Origin: JBHELT01 sp046262935
Lineage (GTDB): Bacteria > Actinomycetota > CADDZG01 > JAHWKV01
Reading direction: 5' to 3'
Assembly (NCBI GenBank): GCA_046262935.1
Contig: JBHELT010000049.1
Span: 1-36,197, forward strand
DNA length: 36,197 nucleotides
Part shown: piece after piece, positions 15,056 through 22,802 of the stretch
How positions within the stretch are numbered: the stretch's first letter is position 1
Layout of the letters: each line of letters begins with the position of its first letter
Notes under the pieces: model-generated
The model's database searches: none
Told to the model about the DNA's origin: nothing
What the model saw: only the letters and a program-made list of their open reading frames with translations
Translations under genes and position numbers: made by a program

Positions 15056-16634
15056 AAGAACTCACCGCATCTTTGACGGCTCTTTCGATGTCTGTTGGTT
15101 CCGAAACCCTCACGGCGTTGACCCCGTAACTCTTGGCGAGGCCGAGCATGTCGGGCGATGGAAGGTCCAGCCCAAAACTTTCTCCGTAGCGCGCTTGGGA
15201 GAAAGCGCGAAGCACGCCCCAAGATTGGTCGTTGAAAACGATCACCGTTACCGGCAGTGAATATTGAACGAGGGTTGCTAGTTCGCGCAGGTGATATTGG
15301 AAACCGCCGTCACCGCTGAAGGCAACAACGGGCCGTTGTTCGTGGGCAGCAACGCCGATGGCTGCAGGAAATGAGAAACCGAGACTCGCGTAACCGTAGG
15401 GATAGTGATAAGTCCCGGGGACGGTTACTGGGAAGAATGGAGCCGCCCAATACGAAGGAACGGTCATGTCGTGAACGGTGGTTACTTCCGCAGGGACGGC
15501 GCGCCTTATCGCGGAAAGTACCTGTGTTTCCCAGGTGTGTTCGCCAGCCCTCGTTAGGGCTGCCGTCTTCACCTCGACAACCTTGGCGCTCCACCTCTTG
15601 TCGGCGACAGGCGGGTCTTGAGATGCGGAGATCGCTTGGATGAGATGCGCCAGGGCGACCTTTGCGTCCTCAGATATCCCAATGCGCACTGGATAGTTGC
15701 GACCGATCTCGTCGGGATCGATGTCTATGTGGATCATCTGATCTGGCATGCGCATCGTCCAGTTTCCCGTGGCCATCGCGGTGAAGCGCGTACCCACTGC
15801 GATCATCAGGTCTGCATCACCGAGTAGTTCAGCCGTTTCGGGTTGGCGCACCAGGCTCCCGACCGAAAGCGGGTGGTCTTCTGCGATGGCTCCTTTACCC
15901 ATGAACGTCGTTACGACGGGGGCCCCGAGCATCTCAGCCAACCGTTGTAGTTCAGCCGAGGCTCCGCTACGAAGTACTCCGCCCCCAGCCCATATCACCG
16001 GACGCGCCGCTAACCTCGAAAGCAGGGCAGCCTCTTCGATGCTGCTCGCGTAAACGCTGGTGGGTGTCTTCATCGGCAGCGGGTCTTGTTGGGAAGTTTG
16101 TTGAGGCTGCACCGATCCTGTGGTGCGTACGTCGCCGTCGATCACGTCGGCTGGGATCTCGATGAAGGCTGGTCCTGGCCGCCGTCCAGTTGCGGCTTCC
16201 AGCGCATCGGCCAGCAGAGGGGGGACATCATCGGGAGAAGTCGCCCGGCCGTGAAAGCGCGTTACGGCTTCGAACGCCCCTTTCAGATCCTTGGTCTCGT
16301 GCAGGTAACCCTTCTGCTTGCCTAGATACTGCGTTGGTATCGCCGATGAGATCGCGATCACAGGCGACGAAGAAACGTATGCCTCTGCAAGTGCTGACAA
16401 TGCGTTGAGTGCCCCCGGGCCCGTTGAAAGCAGAACGACACCTGCTCGCCGTGAAGCCCTGCCGTATCCGTCGGCGGCGTGAGCGGCAGATTGTTCGTGG
16501 CGAAATCCGATGTATCTCAGGTTCGATCTAGAAAGGGACTCCCAAAGTCCCAGTGCATGAACCCCGGGAAGGCCGAAGATGGTTTCGATCCCGGTCGCGC
16601 CGAGGGTGGAGAGTATGTAGTCGCTTACGTTCAA
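14988..16634 (-). CDS. ThDP-dependent enzyme, acetolactate synthase/AruI-like
   Basis: The 548 aa hold the three domains of the pyruvate-decarboxylase superfamily: PYR domain with the catalytic Glu (E47 in GFRHEQSAAHAADGYGR), a central FAD/NAD-like domain (about 190-330), and the ThDP-binding PP domain with GDGGFQYHLRELATL through VIVFNDQSWGV. The segments FGLPGVHALGLWESL and GYLHETKDL resemble 5-guanidino-2-oxopentanoate decarboxylase (AruI) more than IlvB, but specificity cannot be fixed. No small regulatory subunit follows, which argues against a branched-chain acetolactate synthase. Start is a TTG 9 nt after the preceding gene, without a clear Shine-Dalgarno. Confidence 0.85.
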   Translation of the reverse strand: MNVSDYILSTLGATGIETIFGLPGVHALGLWESLSRSNLRYIGFRHEQSAAHAADGYGRASRRAGVVLLSTGPGALNALSALAEAYVSSSPVIAISSAIPTQYLGKQKGYLHETKDLKGAFEAVTRFHGRATSPDDVPPLLADALEAATGRRPGPAFIEIPADVIDGDVRTTGSVQPQQTSQQDPLPMKTPTSVYASSIEEAALLSRLAARPVIWAGGGVLRSGASAELQRLAEMLGAPVVTTFMGKGAIAEDHPLSVGSLVRQPETAELLGDADLMIAVGTRFTAMATGNWTMRMPDQMIHIDIDPDEIGRNYPVRIGISEDAKVALAHLIQAISASQDPPVADKRWSAKVVEVKTAALTRAGEHTWETQVLSAIRRAVPAEVTTVHDMTVPSYWAAPFFPVTVPGTYHYPYGYASLGFSFPAAIGVAAHEQRPVVAFSGDGGFQYHLRELATLVQYSLPVTVIVFNDQSWGVLRAFSQARYGESFGLDLPSPDMLGLAKSYGVNAVRVSEPTDIERAVKDAVSSCEPNLIEIPGKWALPPPSGYYR

Positions 16635-16643
16635 GGCGCGATT

Positions 16644-17609
16644 TCAGCTACGCGGGATCAACTCGAGGATCACGCCCTCGCTCATCCATCGTTCGACATT
16701 TTCGTCGACGCTTCCTTGGACACCTTGCCTTTTCGACACTAACTGCTCTGCGACCTGTTGAAATTCTGTTTTGTCGCGCGCCGTTATCGCGCGGACCGAG
16801 GCATCGAACTCGGCGAGGCTCGCGTCGCGACCTTTCCATCTGGTAACGATGCGCGCGTGACGGGCCGTGAGGGCGTTGGGTATCACCTGCTGGCGTTCCG
16901 CCGAAAGGACGAAGAGCCTCTTGTCTTTGGTGTAAAGGAACCAACATGGCACGGCCTTCTGCGCGGGATCGGTGTCGACCGTGACCCAGATGATGTCGGA
17001 CTTCTTGAGTCCTTCATCGATGGCGGTGTCTATTGGCATGGCTGCCACCGTTGTTTCGCCGGCCCCCCATCCCAGGCCGGCTCCCGCGCTGTATCCGAAG
17101 TCGGCCCACGATGCATCGACCGCCTTGAGCACATACCAAGCCGTGTAATTGAAGAACTGGTCGACAGCTTCGTATGGGTCGTCGAAATCCTCAGCCCTGA
17201 TGAGTTCTTCTTGCTTGCGATGACCAGTCCTCAGCATCTGCTCCTTGTACGCCTGGTCCGCCGCTATGGCCTGCGGATTTGCGAACTTGTCATCGGGACG
17301 GGGACCGCCTGTCCCTCGGTCTTTGGGGGCCGTATGCCTGAAAGCGAGCACCCACGAAGCTTGGCTGGTTGTTGAGATGTATCCCTCGACCCAGAAACTG
17401 CCGTCACTCAGTTCGGCTCTGAGGGTCATCGTCGTGTCGGGGTTCACGATGGTGTAACCGGTCCAGTGGTGTTTGTAGGTCCTCGAAACACCGCGCACCA
17501 GATCGATGGCGAGAGTGCCCCTTGCGCCAGCGCCTTGGGTCAAACGGTGATCAGACAGTCGTCGGGCGACCCTTGACTTCATCTCGTCGATGTCTAGAAC
17601 TTTGGCCAC
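16644..17609 (-). CDS. Unrecognised 321-aa protein, possible split-barrel C-terminal part
   Basis: No family is recognised with certainty. The first half is mixed alpha/beta with aromatic-rich strands (TYKHHWTGYTIV, GSFWVEGYISTT). The middle part (about 165-205) is Trp/Tyr/Gly-rich. The segment IIWVTVDTDPAQKAVPCWFLYTK through LFVLSAERQQVIPNALTARHARIVTRW has the rhythm of a pyridoxamine-phosphate-oxidase-like FMN split barrel; this is a weak guess. There is no signal peptide. GTG at 17609 is selected because a perfect TATAAT box ends 6 nt before it; the longer frame (ATG at 17633) would begin inside the promoter. It leads the group containing the ThDP enzyme and the metallophosphoesterase. Confidence 0.75.
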   Translation of the reverse strand: MAKVLDIDEMKSRVARRLSDHRLTQGAGARGTLAIDLVRGVSRTYKHHWTGYTIVNPDTTMTLRAELSDGSFWVEGYISTTSQASWVLAFRHTAPKDRGTGGPRPDDKFANPQAIAADQAYKEQMLRTGHRKQEELIRAEDFDDPYEAVDQFFNYTAWYVLKAVDASWADFGYSAGAGLGWGAGETTVAAMPIDTAIDEGLKKSDIIWVTVDTDPAQKAVPCWFLYTKDKRLFVLSAERQQVIPNALTARHARIVTRWKGRDASLAEFDASVRAITARDKTEFQQVAEQLVSKRQGVQGSVDENVERWMSEGVILELIPRS

Positions 17610-17615
17610 GCCGGG

Positions 17616-17621
17616 ATTATA
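17616..17621 (-). promoter_or_regulatory. -10 box (TATAAT) overlapping an upstream stop codon
   Basis: A consensus TATAAT on the minus strand ends 6 nt before GTG 17609 and contains the TAA stop codon of the upstream ArsA-like gene. It implies a second, leaderless transcript inside the minus-strand gene block. No good -35 is seen. Confidence 0.6.
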
Positions 17622-18708
17622 GGAGGGAACCATCGAACAGGTGGTTAGCCACCTGGTTCAACGATGCCAGATCTGAGACGTCTTCCGTCAGGAACGGCAC
17701 CTTCGCCCACCTTCCAAGCGGGATCTCGCGCTCGAGAAGGTTAAGGCTGCGCTCCTCGCGGATGCGCACCTTGGCGAAATCGGAGGCGATCTTGATAAGG
17801 GCGTCGAGTAGCGGCGTTCCGCCCTTTATGCCCTTGGTTTCGAAATGTGGGTGCAAACGGTTGACCACCAAGCCACCGAACTCGAGTTTGTACGAGTTGA
17901 GGGTCCTTGCGAAGAAAAGCGCTTCGTCGACAGCCTGTTCATTCGGGGCTGTCACAACCACGAAAGAAGTCGTCGGTTCCCTCAGCAGGTCGTAAACAGA
18001 CTGGGCTCGCTGCTTGAAGCCCTCGTACATCCCTTCGAAGTTGGCAAAGAATTCAGCAGTATCGGCGAGCACCTGAGCCCCCACGATCTTCTGGACGACC
18101 TTCAAAAACTGAACTGCCGCGAAGTTAGCGATCTTGAAGATTCCCTTACCGCCGCCGATAGCAGGCAGCAGGAACCACTTGAGAAGGCGTCCCTCCAAGA
18201 ACGATGTCATGCGTTTTGGCGCGTCCAGGAAATCTAGAGCATTGCGTGTTGGAGGCGTGTCGATGACGATCAGATCGTAGCGATGTCGGTTGTTGAGTTC
18301 GTAGAGTTTCTCCATCGCCATGAACTCATGCGTACCAGACAGGGCCCCCGAGATCGCCTGGTAGAAACGATTGTTGATGATCTTCTCGGCGCGCTGTCTG
18401 TTTTTGGCGTAAGAGAACACAAGTTCATCGAAGGTCGATTTGGTATCTAGCATCATGGCGTGCAAAGGCGCCGCGGCGATCCCTGCTTGTTCGAACAACT
18501 CCTTCGAGATCTCGACCGGCTCGTTCGGCAATTGTTCTAAGCCCAGACTATTGGCCAGTCGTTTGGCAGGATCGATGGTGAGTACGATCGTCTCACGGCC
18601 GCGTGCCGCGGCAGCCAGCGCTATCGCAGCTGAGATCGTGGTCTTGCCTACCCCGCCGGAGCCTGCACACACCACGATCTTTGCGTCGAGAACCGCGTCG
18701 ATACTCAT
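17617..18708 (-). CDS. ArsA/Get3-like ATPase (atypical P-loop member of a pair)
   Basis: The 363 aa begin with a deviant Walker A, CAGSGGVGKTT (residues 14-24), in which the signature lysine of the ArsA/MinD class (KGGVGKT) is serine. Next come LTIDPAKRLANSLGL, the switch DLIVIDTPPTRNALDFLDAP, and VVVTAPNEQAVDEALFFARTL. These are typical of actinobacterial anion-transporting-ATPase homologues such as Rv3680 (from memory), now regarded as Get3-like rather than arsenite pumps. No ArsB gene is near and no ArsA cysteine triad is seen. The start ATGA overlaps the stop of the preceding ArsA-like gene, so the two are probably made in equal amounts and form a heterodimer. Confidence 0.9.
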   Translation of the reverse strand: MSIDAVLDAKIVVCAGSGGVGKTTISAAIALAAAARGRETIVLTIDPAKRLANSLGLEQLPNEPVEISKELFEQAGIAAAPLHAMMLDTKSTFDELVFSYAKNRQRAEKIINNRFYQAISGALSGTHEFMAMEKLYELNNRHRYDLIVIDTPPTRNALDFLDAPKRMTSFLEGRLLKWFLLPAIGGGKGIFKIANFAAVQFLKVVQKIVGAQVLADTAEFFANFEGMYEGFKQRAQSVYDLLREPTTSFVVVTAPNEQAVDEALFFARTLNSYKLEFGGLVVNRLHPHFETKGIKGGTPLLDALIKIASDFAKVRIREERSLNLLEREIPLGRWAKVPFLTEDVSDLASLNQVANHLFDGSLL

Positions 18709-19676
18709 GCGAGGCTCGCTTCGATCGTATCGGCCAGTGTTTCGAGTTCTTTCAACCCAAATCCATCACAGAAAAGGAATGGCAGATCGGCGATCTTGGC
18801 CGTGTAGCTGAGTGAGTCAACGAGTTTTGTGCGGTATGCCTGCTGCATCGAACGTCTTGCCTCGTAGAACGCTAGGGCATCGAACAGTTGGGCGCCAGAC
18901 TTCGAGGTTATCTTGCCGCCAGAGGCTTTGAATGTTTCGACCAGTGACGCCTGTGAATCGATGGCGTCGATCTGCGAGGCGATCGCAGGGTCAGAAGAGA
19001 TCGGCGGATACAACATGTTGATGTAAATGGCTGCAACGTCCATGCCCAATTTGTCTTCTAACAGTTTCGTAGTCTCGATGGTTTCATTCACAGGCATCTC
19101 CTCGGCCATGCTGGCGAGATGGATCGAAACCTGGTCGGGGTCCTGCAACCATTCGAGAACCTGACGCGAGTGATTGGCGAGAGGCCCAACAGGTACGGCG
19201 TGCAAGAAGCCTTCTGGCGAACGCAGCATCGAAACCGCATGGCCTGCGGCAGGAGTATCGAGAACGATGATGTCGAATGCCCGTCGCCTCGTTGCCGCGT
19301 ACCAAACCTTCCCCAACATCAAGATGTCGCGGAGCCCTGGGGCTGCATGCGTCACGTAATCGACAAGCTGTGAGGCGACGAGAGGCTTGGCAAGGCGTCG
19401 CACATGGAACTGCACATCGAAATATTCTTCGAGTGCTTCCTCCGGAGAGATGTTCATCCCGAATATGTTGTCGGCCAGGCGCGAAGGCTCGGGAGAAAGG
19501 GGAGGGACATCGAACAGGGAGGAGAGGGAGTGTTTGCCTTCGACCTCGGCTATGAGCACGCGTTTTCCTCGGCGCGCTCCCACGATCCCAAGGGCGGCGG
19601 CGAGGGTCGTTTTTCCGACCCCTCCTTTCCCGGAGATAATCAAGAGCCGCCGATCCAGGATGGCGTCGAGAGGCAT
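18705..19676 (-). CDS. ArsA/Get3-like ATPase (canonical P-loop member of a pair)
   Basis: The 323-aa product starts MPLDAILDRRLLIISGKGGVGKTT, with the signature and catalytic lysines both present. It continues with VLIAEVEGKHSLSSLF, DIIVLDTPAAGHAVSMLRSP (switch II) and a helical C-terminal part. It resembles Rv3679-type proteins (from memory), the partner of the atypical subunit encoded next. ATG at 19676 is chosen over 19697: a TATCAT box (19683-19688, minus strand) ends 6 nt before it and 19697 would lie upstream of that box. The start is only 6 bp from the divergent NfeD-like gene. Confidence 0.92.
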   Translation of the reverse strand: MPLDAILDRRLLIISGKGGVGKTTLAAALGIVGARRGKRVLIAEVEGKHSLSSLFDVPPLSPEPSRLADNIFGMNISPEEALEEYFDVQFHVRRLAKPLVASQLVDYVTHAAPGLRDILMLGKVWYAATRRRAFDIIVLDTPAAGHAVSMLRSPEGFLHAVPVGPLANHSRQVLEWLQDPDQVSIHLASMAEEMPVNETIETTKLLEDKLGMDVAAIYINMLYPPISSDPAIASQIDAIDSQASLVETFKASGGKITSKSGAQLFDALAFYEARRSMQQAYRTKLVDSLSYTAKIADLPFLFCDGFGLKELETLADTIEASLA

Positions 19677-19682
19677 CGGGCC

Positions 19683-19688
19683 ATGATA
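19683..19688 (-). promoter_or_regulatory. -10 box of the ArsA-pair operon, overlapping the nfeD-like start codon
   Basis: TATCAT on the minus strand is the complement of ATGATA, which begins with the start codon of the divergent gene. It ends 6 nt before the ArsA-like ATG (19676). Confidence 0.55.
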
Positions 19689-20987
19689 ACCAAACACGTT
19701 TTTACAAAGGCACGCCGCCTGGCAGCGATATGCGCATGTTTGATCGTTTCTGTGGGATCTGTTCCGAGAGCTATAGCCACTGTTCCGAGTACCTCGGGTT
19801 CATCCCTGGACTACACCGAGCTGACGGGTTCATTCGACAGATATGCGCTCGACTCCCTCGAAGGACAGATCGCCCGGTCTGAGGCCACAGGGGCGGCGGG
19901 TTTGATAGTGAGACTCGATGTCGATTCGGGCTCTGCAGTCGATGCGAGGCGCATCGTCGGCGACATCAGAGCATCTAGTGTTCCGGTGATTATTTGGATC
20001 GCGCCGAGGGGTGCGCGCGCGATGGGACCAGGGGGGATCGCATTCGCCGCGGGCCACCTGGCGGTGGTTGGTGCAGATGTGAAGCTTGGAGACTGTCGCA
20101 GGGTGAACTCGGGCCGACCGCTGGTGCCTTCAGCCGAGATGGTGCGGCTGTTGCAAGAGGCCGAAACGGACGCGGGAAGGCCGAACGCAAAGGCCGCAGT
20201 GTTGGTTTCGACGGCGCCGGTCTCGGGGACCAAGGCTTACGCTTCCGGCCTTGCCGACTTCAAGGCGAATTCATTGCAGGCTTTGATCCTTGGCCTCAAA
20301 GGAAGGATCGTGCAAACAGCGGCAGGACCTAAAACTTTTGGGCAGAAGGCATTCTCGATAGCGTTCCACAAGCAGGACATCCTCGGCAGGCTTCGCCATG
20401 CGGCTGCCCGGCCGGTATTTACGTACCTGCTGTTGATCGTTGGCATCTGTGTCGTGATCTTCGAGCTATACAACCCTGGGGTGGGAGCGGGCGGGATCGT
20501 GGGGGCCTTGTCGATCGGTTTCGCATTCGATGCATTGCGCATCGCGGCGTTCGAGTGGATCGGTCTTTCCCTCATCGCCGTCGGGTTCGGTGCCTATCTG
20601 ATCGATCTGAGAAGGGCAGGTTTTGGCCTTCCGAGCGCAGTGGGGACTGTGGCTTTCGTCGCTGGTTCGATCACGATGTTCTCGGGTGGATCACGGCTGC
20701 CGTGGTGGTGCATCGTCATGGGAGTAATCGTTGTGCTGCTCTTCTTCGTTTCCGTCATGACAGCGGCCATCGGTGCGCGGGCGGCGCGCCCTATCGTTGG
20801 AGTAGAAGATCTGATCGGGGCAAGAGGGACCGCACGCACCGACATCGCTCCCGAAGGCCAGGTGTTCGCCAACGGGACATTGTGGAGAGCAAGGACCCTT
20901 GGCGTTGCTGTGGCCCAAGGCAAGCAGGTCGAGATCAGGGGGGTCAAAGGCCTGGTATTGATGGTGGAACCAGCAGAAGATACCTAA
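19683..20987 (+). CDS. NfeD-like membrane protein with degenerate ClpP-like domain
   Basis: The 434-aa product has a signal peptide or N-terminal helix (TKARRLAAICACLIVSVGSV). A ClpP/crotonase-like domain follows (GLIVRLDVDSGSAVDARRIVGDI, VPVIIWIAPRGARAMGPGG, GADVKLGDC, ASGLADFKANSLQALI). From about 240 there are four or five membrane helices, then a C-terminal OB-fold (LIGARGTARTDIAPEGQVFANG through VEIRGVKGLVLMVEP). This is the long NfeD architecture, normally paired with an SPFH/stomatin gene, which is not seen here. The usual ASAGT serine motif reads MGPGG, so protease activity is doubtful. The frame is open to 19404, but that part is the shadow of the ArsA gene. The stop overlaps the selB stop by 4 bp. 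Confidence 0.85.
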   Translation: MITKHVFTKARRLAAICACLIVSVGSVPRAIATVPSTSGSSLDYTELTGSFDRYALDSLEGQIARSEATGAAGLIVRLDVDSGSAVDARRIVGDIRASSVPVIIWIAPRGARAMGPGGIAFAAGHLAVVGADVKLGDCRRVNSGRPLVPSAEMVRLLQEAETDAGRPNAKAAVLVSTAPVSGTKAYASGLADFKANSLQALILGLKGRIVQTAAGPKTFGQKAFSIAFHKQDILGRLRHAAARPVFTYLLLIVGICVVIFELYNPGVGAGGIVGALSIGFAFDALRIAAFEWIGLSLIAVGFGAYLIDLRRAGFGLPSAVGTVAFVAGSITMFSGGSRLPWWCIVMGVIVVLLFFVSVMTAAIGARAARPIVGVEDLIGARGTARTDIAPEGQVFANGTLWRARTLGVAVAQGKQVEIRGVKGLVLMVEPAEDT

Positions 20988-22798
20988 GCCCTAACCGTTC
21001 GAAGGTCCCCATCACGCTGCGTGAAGCCGGTTCGGTCGAAGAACTCGAGCAATGGCACAGCGTACTTGCGCGTTGTGCCAACAAGGTCGCGGAATTCAGC
21101 AACGGTGAAGGGACCAAGATCTTCAGCGCGCCGAGAGATCTTCGACTTGGTTTCCTCCAACCACTCGGAACTGTATGCGAGCGTGTCCGAGATCTGAACG
21201 ATCGCGCCGCGGTGCAATAGGGTTTTGATCAGGTCCGCTCCGAAGCGCGAGCGCAACTCGTCGAGCGACGGAACGGAAGGCGAAGACGAGTCCAACTCTG
21301 TTAGTAAGCGTTCCTTCTCGGGATTGGTTTCTTCGGGTTGGAAACCCTTGATCTTCAGCGCTCCGCCCTCGACATCGATTTCTCCGTGCTCGCGCATCAC
21401 AGTGATGATGTCGTCGAACAGATCGGCTTTGAGTCCAGTTGCGTCGCGCGCCGCGACTTTGGGCAGACCTACGTCGAGTGGATGTGTAAGGTGGTGAGCC
21501 GCTACTGCTTGTGTTATCTGGTTGGTGGCTCGGCTGTAAACGCCAGGGGCCATAAGGAAGTTCGCAAGAAGTGTCGCGTCTTTCGCCATGGCTTCGTCGA
21601 AGTCTAGGCCGGTTAAAAGTCCCACTTCGTCCTTGCGTATCGATCCCTGCTCGGCGAGAAGTACCAGCAGGTATCCGGCGGGGTCGGCGACCTCGACTCT
21701 TGCATGGGCGGCTTGCCTAAGAACCAGGCCCCCACCCTGGGGGGGCCTGGTTTCCAGAACCCTTCCTCCCCCGAGGGTGCGTCTTCGTCCCGCCTCTCGG
21801 ATGATGAACCTGTCGCCGAACAGCAATGGTAATGAACGGTCCAGGCGGATCGAAGCAGTAAGCATCCCTTCGTACTCACCGATGATGCTGAGCCGGATGT
21901 CTTGCTCCGAAGAACCGAAGTATGCCTTGAACGCTCCGCGCTGAAATATGTCTGCGCCCACTCCGTCGATGCGCCGAATAACGACAAGCAGATGATCGGC
22001 GAGACGGTAGTCGCCTGGACTCGCGATCACGTCGCCGCGGTGCGATGCATCTAGCCCGCTTCCGACCAGGTTCAAGGCGACCCTGTTGCCTGGAGTGACA
22101 AGGGGTGTTTCCTTGTTGTGTGACTGGATCGATCTGATGCGGGCCCGGCTTTTGGATGGGAAGACAACTACGTCATCATCTTGTTGAAGACAGCCGCCGG
22201 TCAGGGTCCCAGTGACAACGGTTCCGGCCCCCTTCATCGAGAAGACACGATCGATCCAGAGCCTTGGTTTTGACCTATCGTCCGGCGCAGGGGTTCGTTG
22301 AACGATCGATTGCAGGGTGTTCCTAAGGTCTTCGATCCCTGCTCCGGTCACAGCCGACACCTCGACGATCGGAGCGCCGGAGAGTGAGGTTGGTCTCACC
22401 CTTTTCTCGGTGTCTTCGACAACGCCGCGCGTTACTGCGAGATCCACGGTGTCGGTCTTGGTGATCACGATCACGCCGTTTCGAACCTCCAGAAGGTCCA
22501 GTATCTCCAGGTGCTCTTGGGTCTGGGGTTTCCAGCCCTCGTTGGCAGCGACCACGAACAGCGCGATGTCGATCGCCCCAACCCCTGCCAGCATGTTCTT
22601 GATGAACCGCTCGTGACCGGGCACGTCGATCATTCCGACCTCTGAACCATCCGGAAGCACTACCCAAGCGAAACCAAGGTCGATCGTCAAACCTCGACGC
22701 TTCTCTTCTTCGAGGCGATCCGGATCGATGCCAGTCAAGGCCTTGATCAGGGTGGTCTTGCCGTGGTCGACATGTCCGGCGGTCGCTATGACGTGCAT
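20984..22798 (-). CDS. selB: Selenocysteine-specific elongation factor SelB
   Basis: SelB carries selenocysteyl-tRNA to in-frame UGA codons marked by a SECIS hairpin. The 604 aa begin with G1 GHVDHGKT (residues 8-15), RGLTIDLGFAW (switch I, diagnostic of SelB against EF-Tu), DVPGHERFIKNM and ITKTD. Domain II holds FSMKGAGTVVTGTLTGG. The C-terminal ~220 residues are winged-helix repeats (ending FTVAEFRDLVGTTRKYAVPLLEFFDRTGFTQRDGD) that bind SECIS RNA. The family's final motif is intact. ATG at 22798 is 4 nt after the selA stop, so the two are co-transcribed. A long hairpin-forming sequence lies in the coding region at 21722-21752. Confidence 0.96.
   Translation of the reverse strand: MHVIATAGHVDHGKTTLIKALTGIDPDRLEEEKRRGLTIDLGFAWVVLPDGSEVGMIDVPGHERFIKNMLAGVGAIDIALFVVAANEGWKPQTQEHLEILDLLEVRNGVIVITKTDTVDLAVTRGVVEDTEKRVRPTSLSGAPIVEVSAVTGAGIEDLRNTLQSIVQRTPAPDDRSKPRLWIDRVFSMKGAGTVVTGTLTGGCLQQDDDVVVFPSKSRARIRSIQSHNKETPLVTPGNRVALNLVGSGLDASHRGDVIASPGDYRLADHLLVVIRRIDGVGADIFQRGAFKAYFGSSEQDIRLSIIGEYEGMLTASIRLDRSLPLLFGDRFIIREAGRRRTLGGGRVLETRPPQGGGLVLRQAAHARVEVADPAGYLLVLLAEQGSIRKDEVGLLTGLDFDEAMAKDATLLANFLMAPGVYSRATNQITQAVAAHHLTHPLDVGLPKVAARDATGLKADLFDDIITVMREHGEIDVEGGALKIKGFQPEETNPEKERLLTELDSSSPSVPSLDELRSRFGADLIKTLLHRGAIVQISDTLAYSSEWLEETKSKISRRAEDLGPFTVAEFRDLVGTTRKYAVPLLEFFDRTGFTQRDGDLRTVRA
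21722..21752. repeat. Perfect 12-bp inverted repeat inside selB
   Basis: AACCAGGCCCCC and GGGGGCCTGGTT are exact inverted copies separated by 7 nt. The selB mRNA would form a very stable GC hairpin. It encodes TRPPQGGGLVL in a weakly conserved connection after the GTPase/domain II-III part and before the winged helices. Confidence 0.7.
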
Positions 22799-22802
22799 GC
22801 TG

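Noticed and set aside
17617..19676. Arsenite efflux (ars) operon
   Set aside because: No arsB, arsC or arsR is present and the ATPases lack the ArsA cysteine triad; they fit the Get3-like actinobacterial pair instead.
19404..19682. N-terminal extension of the NfeD-like frame
   Set aside because: It is antisense to the well-conserved ArsA-like gene, lacks any family similarity, and would bury the signal peptide in the middle of the protein.
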